From: Ceriagrion tenellum
Taxonomy: Eukaryota > Arthropoda > Insecta > Odonata > Coenagrionidae
DNA: 64,000 nucleotides
Reading direction: 5' to 3'
Assembly: GCA_963169105.1 (NCBI GenBank)
Contig: OY720632.1
Coordinates: 191,644,448-191,708,447, forward strand
Positions 1-11,100 of this stretch are shown piece by piece. The notes under the pieces are model-generated. The model was not told the origin of the DNA and ran no database searches. It worked only from the letters and a program-made list of their open reading frames with translations. How positions within the stretch are numbered: the first letter of the stretch is position 1; each line of letters begins with the position of its first letter. A program made the translations under genes and the position numbers.

Positions 1-870
1 TTTCATTTCTCATCCTGATGCAAAGATTTCTTTTGGGTTCAAGGACAAGTGAAAGTTTTCCCAAAAGGAAGTCCTGTTAATGTAATTCCTAATATTGATT
101 GTATGAGTGAGGACAATTTAATTGACGATGTCATTATTTCTGCAAATGTTTCTGGTACAGTGACTGAAAAGGTAAAACAAGTTATTTTGGAACACTGCTA
201 TGGGAAAGGTTCAGTCGCCTGCATCCAACGATTTATTGTAAGCACAAATGAAAAAACGACTTCGTTTTCTTCCACTGATTTATTTCTTTGGTACAACATG
301 TTTCGACACATAGAGGTCATTTTCAAGTACCTCGTTTTTTCATTTGTGAATATCAACTTCCACATAGTTGAGCCTGATACCATTGAACGGATTTATTGTA
401 AGACTGAATATGAGATGAAAATCATTTTGAGGCACGAGCAGCCTTTTTCTTACAGTCCCTGAAGGTTGGCCTATGATGAGAAAGCAGAAGTAAAGAAAAT
501 CATTGATGAACTTGTGGCAAAAGGGATCACAAGGCCAAGTAATCCCCCATATATGTAGTAGCCTTATTGTCCTAGTAGAGAAAAAGGAGAGTAGTTACAG
601 GATGAGTGTTGACGAAATTGAATAAGTTGACAAATAAGTTGAATAACTTTACGAAATTGAATAAGTTGACGATCAAGGATCACTATCTAAATTGCCACTC
701 ACTGACAATTTTTTTATTCGAGAGCAAGGAAAGAATTATGTCACTTGCCTGGTATTGAAGAATGGCTTCCCCACCATATTAAAATGAATGGAAATTCCAT
801 CAGGTATATTTCATTTGTGACTCCAGTGGGTGAATATTTAGGAATGCCTGCTTGAGGCTTTCACAGCACT
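1..870 (+). pseudogene. Ty3/gypsy-like pol fragment (protease-RT junction)
   Basis: Decayed gypsy-type LTR retrotransposon polyprotein. An open stretch from 49 to 462 ends in HEQPFSYSP, and after a stop the same frame goes on with RLAYDEKAEVKKIIDELVA then KGITRPSN. This is the block just before the reverse transcriptase in gypsy elements of the RLAYNEK type. Further on, after frame changes and a local duplication of the sequence around GAATAAGTTGAC (610-675), the RT block HHIKMNGNSIRYISFVTP is readable near 775-830. Many stops and frameshifts mean it is dead. No LTR was seen; the left part lies outside the window. The matching integrase piece is at 1845-2240. The family call rests on these motifs and is fairly safe; the clade is not resolved. 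Confidence 0.7.
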
Positions 871-991
871 GTAGTGTGGGTGATTCCAATTCATTCAGAT
901 TTTGCTGCATTGCGTTATCTTGGAGATGACATTTCGTGACCAATGCTGGCCACATCTTTAGATCAGGTCTGAATGCCGACTTTTGGATAAG

Positions 992-994
<3 letters not shown>

Positions 995-1071
<77 letters not shown>
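995..1071. repeat. (AT)n microsatellite
   Basis: About 38 uninterrupted AT dinucleotides. It sits exactly where the 3' end of the antisense Penelope-like fragment at 1072-1700 stops, so it probably grew from or replaced the tail of that element. The tract reads as an open frame (alternating Ile-Tyr), which is an artefact. Confidence 0.97.
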
Positions 1072-1073
<2 letters not shown>

Positions 1074-1700
1074 GTCCTCAGGGTGGCCTTCTAGTATCGC
1101 GTCCAATCAGCATAGAGGACCCTGATTTTGGTGCATTTTTGCTCAAGAGTCTTTTCCATGTGTTGTGGAGCCTGTGGCTGTTGTCTCTATTGAAATTTCT
1201 TTCACTCTCTCTATTTCAACAGCCACCCAGATGAGTCGAGGGAAATAATACTTTTCTTTGCCCAAGACTCGTGCGTCACCATTCATTACGTGATGTCCTG
1301 GGTTGGAGAAGGCATTCTCTGCAACTGCTGACTGGTTGCAGTGCTTGTTTCTGAGAGCCCTTTGGTATTCGCTCAAATGGACCGAAATCGCCCTCTTTGT
1401 TTGCCCCACATACTTCCGGCTGCAGCTGCAGGGAATCTCATGTACTCCTTCGTACTGGAAATCTGGGATTTTGTCCTTTGATCTTGGAAGACTGTCGATA
1501 ATTTTCTCTACCTTGAAATATCTCGGTATGATGTCATGTTTCTTTAGGATTCTCCCGATCCTTTCTGTCGTTCCCGAGATGAATGGTAGCATCACAAAGC
1601 TTCTAGGTGTTGGAGTCTCCTTAGTCTCTTTCTTCTCCTCCTGCATAGCCCTCCTCATGGACCTGATAAGGGCCTTAAAGGATTAAGATTTAGAATTAAG
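1072..1700 (-). pseudogene. Penelope-like element fragment (GIY-YIG endonuclease end)
   Basis: Minus-strand open frame of about 170 codons (1658 to 1143). It reads GVHEIPCSCSRKYVGQTK, the GIY-YIG-type block of Penelope-like elements, in which the endonuclease follows the reverse transcriptase. Downstream come AVAENAFSNPGHHV and YYFPRLIWVAVEIE, which match the same blocks in the other PLE of this window (minus strand, 11183-12421: AVAEHAFSEPGHII, YFPRLIREAIEIAK). The RT part is missing. Past the stop codon the sequence runs to CCCTGAGGACGG, the start of the terminal motif found in other PLE copies here, and is then cut off by the (AT)n tract. It is inserted in, or lies between, gypsy remnants. 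Confidence 0.8.
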
Positions 1701-1844
1701 GATTCTTTTGGCCTTTCTGGACTGGGTATGGTGCTCTACTTCCACACACTGTGTAATAGTGTCTTTATCATGCCTTCGCCTTTAAGGGGAGAGAATTCCA
1801 GCACTAACCAGGAAACTCAAGGATCTTAGCTAGAAGAAACTCAA

Positions 1845-2240
1845 ACTCATTTCGTCCCTGGCCTGAAGGAAGAACAACATGTCACGCCGGCAATCATGAA
1901 GAACAGATACTCCAAGGTTATAAAATGCACTGAAGAATATATTGCAAACTATAACTTTCCATAGAGTACCAAGGCAAACAGAACCTGCATTTGCTTCTGC
2001 TGCTTTCAAAGATTTAGTGGATTCTTTTGATATTAAGCAGATTTTGATTGCAATAGAAACACCACAAGCAAATGGGCAGGTTGAGAGAGTCAAACTTTCC
2101 CTAACACCAATGCTCTGTGAACTATGTGATTCACCCAGTTTATGGGATAAATATCTCACATTTGTGGAGTTTGCTTTTAAATAACAGTGTGTATAGATCC
2201 ACTGGAGATACCCCATCATCATCAATGGTTGTTCAATCCT
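1845..2240 (+). pseudogene. Ty3/gypsy-like integrase fragment
   Basis: Plus-strand remnant of the integrase core of a gypsy-type element, best read in the frame 1942-2184. It reads AFKDLVDSFDIKQILIAIE, then ETPQANGQVERV, then LCELCDSPSLWDKYLTFVEF. TP-x-ANGQVER with a conserved Glu is the end of the DDE core. After a stop, RSTGDTPS continues the family pattern. It is probably the same element as the pol fragment at 1-870, the RNase H and intervening parts having been lost or replaced. Inactive. Confidence 0.75.
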
Positions 2241-2334
2241 AAGATTGGTTGACTGCAGCCCTCCACCCTTCCCTATTTAAAGGTTGTTTCCTTACTCCCT
2301 GGTATCACTTCCTATATACTTTCCTCTTTATTTA

Positions 2335-3310
2335 GTCCATGAACAACTAGTTCCTGGGTCTTCCTCTGATGGGACTTTTCCCTCTATTTTACCTTCAATT
2401 ACGTTCCTCACAAACCCATCGTACCTCAGGGTGTGTCCGATCTTGTTCTTCTTTTCTGTGTGGTGTTCCATATACAGTCCTTACCTCTTCTACTCTTCTG
2501 TATCCTTCATCATTTCTTATTTTGCCTGTCCATTTGATCTTCAGCATCCTCCTCCAGCACCAGGTTTCAAAGGCTTCTTGTCTGTTCTAGTCAGCATTTC
2601 CAATGGTCCATGCTTCCAATCCATAGAAAGCCATGCTCCACATGAACATTTTCACACACTGTCTCCCACTTTGCAGCCCTATCTTCTTTGAGCAAAGCAG
2701 TTGTCTTTTTACAATGAAAGCCTTCTTAGCTTAGGCTATTCTGCGCTTGATGTCCACTGTACTTCTTCTGTCCCACATGATGGTACTTCCGAGATAGGTG
2801 AAGGAATCCACTTGCTCTAATTTCTCTCCTCTCCAGGTGATTTCTTCATTCAGCTTCTCTCTTCCGCATACATATTAGGATTTTAGTCTTTGTCTTATTT
2901 ACTTTCATGTTGCATTCTTGGAGAATTTGGTCCATTACATTTGGTAACCTTTGAAGATCATTGTGATTTCCAGCACTGCAATATCATCTGCAAAGTAGAG
3001 AATGTTTATTTCTTCTCCGTTTATCAATATTCCGTTCAGTCCAATTCCATGTGCTTCTCATAAGGCCTCCTCCAAGTACATATTGAACAGTTCTGGAGAG
3101 AGGTTGTATCCTTGTCTTACTCCTTTGTTGATTTTAGCTTCTATCTTCCATCTCTCATTCGCATTGTGATGCCTTGCTTCCAGTATAGCTGGTCGAGTAT
3201 TCTTCTCTCATCGTAATCCATTCCCTGTTTTTCCTGCAGTACAAACTTCTTTTCCCAATCAACATTGTCGAAGGCTTTCTCTAGATCCATGAATGTGACA
3301 TACAATGGCT
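2335..3310 (-). pseudogene. RTE-like LINE fragment (RT palm to C-terminus), antisense
   Basis: Read on the minus strand from about 3305 this is an RTE-type reverse transcriptase with many stops. FMDLEKAFDNVDWEKKF is the first catalytic-Asp block. It is followed by a decayed tract holding the remnant of the Tyr-Ala-Asp-Asp region near 2990, then SFTYLGSTI and the C-terminal ETWCWRRMLKIKWTDKI block. The plus-strand Ser/Pro/Phe-rich open frames here (such as 2284-2691) are antisense shadows. 5'-truncated and inactive. The clade is judged from the C-terminal pattern and could be a sister clade. Confidence 0.72.
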
Positions 3311-5047
3311 TGTTCACATGTATTTTTTCTTTAAAATTACTCTTAGGCAGAGTATGGCCTCCCTGGGACCTCTGTTCTTCCAGTGCAAGTGCGACTTTTT
3401 TGTCTTACCAGTCAAGAGTAGGGCACAGAATACTAGTTCCCTCTAAAGTCAGAAGATTGTTAATTCATCGAGAGTGGTAAATGAACATGCTGAGAGAGAA
3501 ATAAAGCTAATTAAACATTTTTTCAGGACAATGATGAAAAATGAAACAAAATCCCAAGAATTGTTGCTGTTGATGCTCAAGAACATAGAGGAAGTGTAGC
3601 AGATATAAGGAAAAATTTTAATAAAAACATTTAAATAACATATTTAAGTTGGTATTAGAGATACTAGTGCCTATTTTTGTCTTTAATTTATGCTATTAGA
3701 TGAGAATCATGTTCTTTTTTGCTTGTTAGATAGCTTTCTTTATTGAAATGAAGATTATATAGTTTGCCAATTTTGATAACTGAGTTAGCCAAAGAAATGA
3801 TCTTCACATAATGTTCGTTACAATTACCAGCTGATGTGGAACTCTAGAACTATTGATGGCAACTGCGACGTTGTTGTGTGGTGTGCCTCCTCACTCACAC
3901 AGCTGACAAGGTGCTCTGTGTGTACCTGCCACCATCTCTTCCCACCATATCTCGCTTCAGCCTCCATATCTCTTAAATGACTAAAGATAGATCAAATTCA
4001 ATGACATTTTAAGAAAGGTCATGGAATTGCATGCTTACTTAGAAGTGAGATACATATATTGCTGCAACAATTCAATTCTTCAAGAGGGGCATCTCAGACC
4101 CCGTGCTGCATGGATCGATAACATCGCACACCAGCAGGAATTTCAAATAAGTTTTCGCTCTTCAAAACGAATGTCTTGGCAGGTTGAACTTTTCACTCTT
4201 CAAATTAAAAAAAAAAAAGATGCACCTGGGATAGGCCAAAGTCACCACACACAATTTTGATTTTTACCCAAGAAAGCCAAATTACTCAAATTACAACTGA
4301 ATTTGGTATTTTTCTCTATATTCCACTTATGAGTAAAATAATGAAGTAATAAGGAAGTTTTCATTCACCTTAGGTTAGCAGAGATGATCCAAGGCGGAGG
4401 TTTTTAAGGTCTTTCAATAGAACACATTCTGTCTGACTTTCTGAGTAAGACCGCATTGCAACAAGTGTGAAAGGCAATAGAGGACTGCTTGTGATCTCGT
4501 CTAACAATGTTAGGGAGGGCGAGAAGGAAACGCAGGTTCATACCTTTTAATACATTGTGATTCAAAGTTTCAATTCGTGAAGCGATGTACACAAGTCCAA
4601 AATCACCCAAGTATATGGTACTTCTATGACACAACTGTTTTGATGAAAAAAGGTATCTTTGGACTCATACTTGGATCCATTCAACAATGTCAAAAATTGA
4701 GATATCATAGTCTTAAGGAGATTGCAAATCTACCAGGGAAGGCTAGGATCCCTAAAAGAATGATTCTGAAGAGTACATTGGAAGAAAATTATCATCAAAC
4801 ATTTCTACAAATTAGAAAAACAAGCTACAAATAACAATCATTGAGAAATAAATTCAGAGATGTGGAGACAATGGCAGTAAGGTCTATGGGTTCTCTATAC
4901 GGGGAGGCTACATGGGCCAATTCAATTAAGTCTCCATCCAAGAGTTAAGAAAACACATCTAATGTTGACTCATTATCTGAAAAACTTGAGAACTAAAGCA
5001 TAAAATATATATTTAAGTGCTATAATTTAATGATTCCCAGCTCCTAC
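3311..5047. other. Unassigned stretch left of ATG7 exon 12
   Basis: No gene, RNA or element recognised. Short open frames at 4021-4260 and 4577-4834 have no family features. This is where, or just beyond where, the last coding exon of ATG7 (about 10-20 codons, acidic, SDD-type ending) should lie on the minus strand. I looked for the complement of such a sequence and found no convincing match. Confidence 0.5.
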
Positions 5048-5167
5048 CTCAAGGGAGGGCGTGTCCTGGTGCAACTCGGTGAGGCCTGTGAGGTCCTCCA
5101 GATATCCCGGCGTGTCAAACACTTGCAGCAGGAAATCATGACCCCTTTTCGAGTACTCCTGGAGAAC
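5048..5167 (-). CDS. ATG7: ATG7 coding exon 12
   Basis: Forty codons, residues 647-686. It begins VLQEYSKRGHDFLLQVF and continues YLEDLTGLTELHQ, the C-terminal helical tail after the zinc site, matching VLDQYEREGFNFL...LEDLTGLTLLHQE in human ATG7. The acceptor is TTTTCTTGAAG before GTT and the donor is GAG|GTAGGA, so the exon is phase 0 on both sides. A strong donor means at least one more exon should follow, coding for the short acidic end. Confidence 0.93.
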
Positions 5168-8100
5168 CTTCAAGAAAATGCATTCATAGAAGTCAGGGCA
5201 TAATTGCTTGAAGATAAAACAGGAGGAATTGATACCTCTTTCGGCCTCTCATCAAAATAGCACATTAGTGCAGAGGGAAGGGATTCACTGGATTGATCAC
5301 AAAATATTGTGCGGACCAAATAAGAAATGTAAAGTCTGCATTAGGTTATGCAAATAGTTATCCAGTGAATGAACCACTAGTTCAAATTGCAAGGTTACTC
5401 TACTTGGATGGTACATAGTAGAAGGCCATTATTACGAGGGTGGCTTATAGCGAGAAGGCCATTATAGCGAGTGATTATTTGGCCATTGTTGGTCACAATG
5501 TTAAATGTATACGGAGTTAGTTGGTTATTAAGAGTTGCCATTTCTGACAAACTGCCATAATGAGTCTGTTTCGCCGTGATTTTTTTTTCTCCAAGAACGC
5601 TTCTACACTTTTTCATTTAACGCCAGATGGAACCCACACAAAAATTTGGTTTGAATCAGAGAGAAACAAGGGTCAACTCACTGCTGATCTGACATGAATG
5701 ACCCTTATTTATTCCTCTAGTCCAGTTGCTAGAGGGGTTCAACCCTACATTAAATCAGGTAGTTCTGATTTTTTATATGTATTGTTCGGGTGATATTGTT
5801 CGGGATGGTTAGTGAGTGCAAAACCTAAGTTTTTGTCATCCCCACCCCTCTTCGGTTTCCACCATCTTGAAAAAACTAACAAAAAATGGCACTATATCCA
5901 TTTTTTCGCTTATAACTCCTAAACAGTGACTTATAGCAAAATTTTTCAATATTTATTCTTGTAGAGGACAAAATTTCCAACAAGAATTACTAATTAACTT
6001 TGTTTTCAGGACCAATAGCAAAGGAGGAAGAGAGCAGCAAAGAAGGGATAAAAATCGCAATTCCAGCAAAATTGTCACTTTTTCGTCCCTTTGGATCACT
6101 TAAATTCTATAAAACAGATTTTAGTAAATATGAACTCAAGTAAGTTAGTGAGATGTTTGTTGCCTTTAAATTGCACGTCTCAAAAAGTTTTTTTTACCAC
6201 CAACATCAAGGGGTGGGGGTAATTTGTTTCTTTGTTCTATACCTTCAACTGGAAAACCCACTTCTGAACTCCTTGAATGAATATATGGGGAGCCACTATG
6301 ATTTTACAACACTGGTGGGGACCTGAGATGTTACACCCATACTAGGAGGCCACCTTATTCTGTGATATGCTGTCATCAACTCCAAAGCGGCTATTAACAA
6401 AGCGCTTCTCTGATGCATTAATTTGGGGTGTATGGCCTTAAAAACATCACATTTTTTAAATTTAAGTTTATTGCTATTTATTCACATACCAAATAACATG
6501 TGCAAATAATAGTAGTCTAAAACCTTGTTTTTAAACTTTAAAATTTATTGAATTTTACCAATATTTTCACAATAAACAAGATAAAAATTTGTGACTTCCA
6601 CCATTAGTTTGACACTAGTGACCGGTTTCTACTGTCATGCCATCACAAGGTGGCATGACAGTCCTGATGATGCGGTGACAGCCGAAACTGGTCGCTAGTG
6701 TTAAATAAATTGTGGAAGTCACAAATATTTGCTTTTTTCATTATGATGTCCTTCCACTAAGTGAAAGCTTCAAGTTTCCATTTTAATATTTTTACACCAT
6801 TTGTGCGCTAGACATAATTTCTCTTTATTTAAAAAAATATTGTTTTTATTATGCTTTGTTTGTGCTTATAAAAATAATAATACTAACGTTTTACTGGTAT
6901 AAATACCAAAAAACTATTATTTTCTCATAATGAAACACCTGTACTTCAAAGAAAAGGCCTCAATGTTTTTTGCCGTATGTAAAATCTTAAAATAAGAAGC
7001 TATGGCAAGAATCAGTTCACAATGGGGACAGTGATAGCTTGTCTCCGATCTAAGATTTTTTTCCAATTGTGTCTCTATTTCGGCAACATAGGAAACACTG
7101 TCTGGTACGGTTACTATCCTATTTGGAGAAATTGCTTCAGAAAATCTCTGTGAGGCATCGTGGGTGGCCAACCCACTCGTGGGGGCACAACTCTCAGGCG
7201 GTATGCATCGATTTGCTGCTCAATCAGCATAATATGGAAGTCTTAATGCACTATTCTCCCACCAGTGTTACAGTAGAGAATAAAAGGTTTCCACATGGAA
7301 AGTTCTAGCTGGTGAAAAAAAATGTTCACAATTTTTCTCTTTTTCAGTGACCCAGTGCCTGGTGCACAGTCAAGTGGACATCAAAACTTAACACTAAAAA
7401 ATCGTAGCTGAAATATACTGGAGATTTACTGGTAGAAGAACCTTTGAAAATAAACATCAGTGGTTGCAATCCATCAAAGCCATACAATCCAGAAATCTTA
7501 TTTTGGCAGAAAATTTGTCGAAACCTGCATATCAAATGAATGTTAGAGTAAGCAAGAAAAAGCTCAATGTATGTCTGGAACACATCATGTCACCACATGA
7601 CTTTGGGAGCTCAGGAAAAGATGGCCGCTGATCTGTTTCACCAAGACAAATAGACAAATTATTTATGTTTCCTGATGTATTCAGAGGCAAACGCTAAAGT
7701 GTCTCATTTGCCCGTGGGTCTCATACACTGGACACAACAAGGCTCATTGGGAGAGACCACTGTTTCCATCCACCCAGTAGGCGGAGTTTTGTGACTCACT
7801 CGAGGGGAGCAGGCCACACATTGGTCAAACCGCGCGGTGGCCGGCAGGACTTGCTGGAAGTGGGAGAGAAAGCCCCGGATGGAGTGTGGTACGGCACCAA
7901 GGGGACCACACCCATCACCACCCCATCCCATTGCTCCACCGACACTGCAACTCGCAGCCACATCTGCTGCTGTGCCGCCCCTTTATGCCGTGAGGCACCA
8001 GAAATAGAGAGAGAGAAATGACATTCTTGAAAGAGGCCCTGTCATCACTGAGCAACACAAATTAACCCTCTTAGTGCGGCGAGCCGATATATATCGCCTT

Positions 8101-11100
8101 TGGCATCTCGGGTGAAAAGTGCGGCGGGCCGATACATCGGCTCATGGGCAACAAATTGTTTAACTTAAGCACACAAATATAATTACAATTATTTTTTATA
8201 TGATGTAAAACTCTTTTTTGACTATTACCTAATTCAATGTATACACAATAAGAAAAACCGCGCATGGATATTTTAAACAATAACTTTATAATATTTATTT
8301 TCCTCGAGTGATACATGTTTCATTAAGTTACCCTCCGCATTTCTCGCTGGAACCGCTGGCATGAGTCAGCACTAAGAGGGTTAAGTACCTAATTCATTCC
8401 AACATTTTGTTGGATTGGTATAAAAAATCCAGCTTTTGTAGATGAAATGTGTTACCAATTGAACCAAAATTAAGGCACAAAATATGCAGATTATTCCATA
8501 AACATATCTTAAATAAAGACAGTTTCATGGCCACAGTTGCCAACTTCACATTCATTTCTTTGGATTGACCACATTTTGACTTCAAAAGTTGCAGTAATTA
8601 GCTAAACACTCAATGAATGTTACCTCTAATTTTGGAACTTGAGTACGTTGCAATAGAGCGGACCAAAAAAAGTGAAAGTCAAAATTACCGAGTCGGGTAA
8701 GTCTTATTTGGTGCTACGGTGCGAGACAAGAATTTTGATACCCTGGTCGACCCAATCAGACCACGAAAAAAAGTCCCGCACAGCGCTTGAATATTTAACC
8801 AAACTAATCATAGAAATGAGAGCGATGATGCACTGTCAGGGACCAAAATATCGGTCGGACAGAAAATTTCATGAAACAGAATGTGTGCAGAATTGTCTAT
8901 TTAAGGAGGGAAAAAATAAACCAAGTTCGTATCTCAAAAAATATAAATGAAAAAAAATAAAATTAAGAAAAAAGGCATTGCCTATTTTACAAGGGCAAAT
9001 GCAATTTTTTGCAGGTAATTCACAGCAGAAACAACATCAAAGTTTATGTACTTTTCTATCATTTGCAACTGTCAAGAAGAGCAATAGATGCCGCTCTTCA
9101 TCATTAGTCAACCTATTGCCCTTTACAAATTTAGTTACTAATTGCACAGCTCTTTCCTCTCTATACTTTTCTATAATTATTCATATTTTATGAGGTTCAT
9201 GTAACCTGACAATGTCAGCCATTTGCTGAGATATAATTCCAGGCTTAAAAAATTCACTTTTTTGGAATAATTGCATTGATCAGGCCCGTTTAATATGGCG
9301 CTGGAACTATGTTATTTTTAACAAATTCCAATCCCTACATCTCTCTAACCCTGAAAATGCGCAAATCAATTATTTTACATCTTTTAATAATATCATCAGG
9401 ACTTGCCAAACCAACACTCACCTGATTCTTAAAACCAGTGCCACATGGATTTTGTTTGCTCCGAAAAACCATTTTTTTTGGGAACAGAGAACATTCGCCA
9501 CAGCTGTCGAGAGGAAACTAGGAAATGGAGGAGAAATAGGCAACAAAGAAAAATGGGACAAACGGAATGGAACAATGAGAGAAGTGGCAGAAGGGCAACT
9601 GGAAAGCACGAGAGCTGGTATAAAGAGGCCATGGATTAGGAAAGTCATAGAAGAGAGAAGAAAATATAAGAAACCCAGAAATGAAGGTGAGGCAATCCTC
9701 TATGATAATCTTAGAAACCACGTTAATTGAGAATGCAAAAAGGTGACGAGAGAATGGGAAAGAAAGCTGGTGCGAGGAAATCAATGAAAACATGAAGAAG
9801 GGGAACAACAAAACAGCATACAAGCAAGTGAAGAAACACTTTGGAGAGAGAAAAATGAAGAGCACAAATCAGGGATGCAAAATGGAATATACTGATAGAG
9901 GGAGAAGAGATTGGGAATAGATGGGAGCAATATATCGAAGAGCTCTACCACGGGCCAATGCCACTGGGAGAGTACCAGATAAAAGACGAGAGCGAGGTCG
10001 TTGAGGTAGACCGGGGCCCACTCATACTGAGGAGCAAGTCCAACAGAGGAGTGAAAGACCTTCAGAAAAAACGAATCACCCATTGCAGACAACATCAATG
10101 GAGAAATCATAAAAGCACTCGGAAGTAAAGCCAAGGACAACCTGAAATAAATAATCCTTACCTTGCAGGACTCTGCAGGATAGACATGGTGAGCTCGACG
10201 GCAAGGGCACTGGCCAACAGGGAAACACCTGGCCGCGTGACTGTGCACTGCTGGTCTAGTGTGCGGTCCCTGGTCGACTACATGGGGAGAGAGTGTGAAA
10301 ATCAATCATTACCATACAGATCAATCCTTCATTTCATTTTTACTGATCAACCTACCCCTATAATTTTCCAAGTGAGGCAAATGCACCAATGCTAAGGTGG
10401 ATAGTCACCCACAGGTGCAGAGAGAGAATGTAATTTGAATCAGTAGAATGTAATTTGCCATGAAAAAAATTTGACTGGACTGACATTTACACCTGGATCT
10501 CCTAATTGCCTGTCAGATGAGTGGGACACAAAGTCATCCAAATTCAAAACAAATTTCAGCTGCGATTTATACATACTAGAAGTTTTCCTCTGAAATCTAC
10601 GCAGCAATCATAGCTCAAGCGTCATGGTCATCTTCACCAAGCCACTGGTGCAGAGAATCAACATTGTTGCCTTATAAAGACTAACTTTGAGAAGCCTCCA
10701 ATTTCAATCATGCTTGACCCTCCACCGTGCTATATGTATATTGCAGCCAAAATGCATTGTGAGCACTTCAGACCTGAAGAAGTGAGTTGAAATGCTCATG
10801 AAACTGTCGTCACAAAAATTACACAATGTGGAAACTATCCCAAAAGCCATCATGATTTGACGCTTTGTAAGCAGAATCATATCTCATGAGCTACGAAATG
10901 GATTTTAGATGAAAACATCAATTTCCCAAATATCTACACTGAAATTTGCCAAGAATTAAGATGGTTTAGCAGTGTTACCGGCTAACATGACCGTATTCTG
11001 TCCGGGTTTTTGCGGCGTCGATCCATTTTTGGGGGACAACAGTTTCGCCTGCCTTCCAGCTGGCTTCGTCAGGTCCTAAATGAAATGCAGATCATTTTCT

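Noticed and set aside
983..1234. Open frame of alternating Ile-Tyr followed by a short tail
   Set aside because: It is the translation of the (AT)n microsatellite and antisense PLE sequence.
1303..1686. 127-codon plus-strand open frame
   Set aside because: Antisense of the PLE GIY-YIG fragment.
2284..2691. 135-codon plus-strand open frame
   Set aside because: Antisense shadow of the RTE-like RT that is recognisable on the minus strand.
8071..8316. Small protein shared with 48736-48996 (two similar open frames)
   Set aside because: Both lie wholly inside the two copies of the TTAA MITE, in opposite genomic orientation; the similarity is of DNA repeats, not of a gene.
9781..10305. 174-codon minus-strand open frame overlapping ATG7 exon 10
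   Set aside because: It is in a different frame from the conserved STRDRTLDQQCTV reading and runs into antisense LINE sequence.
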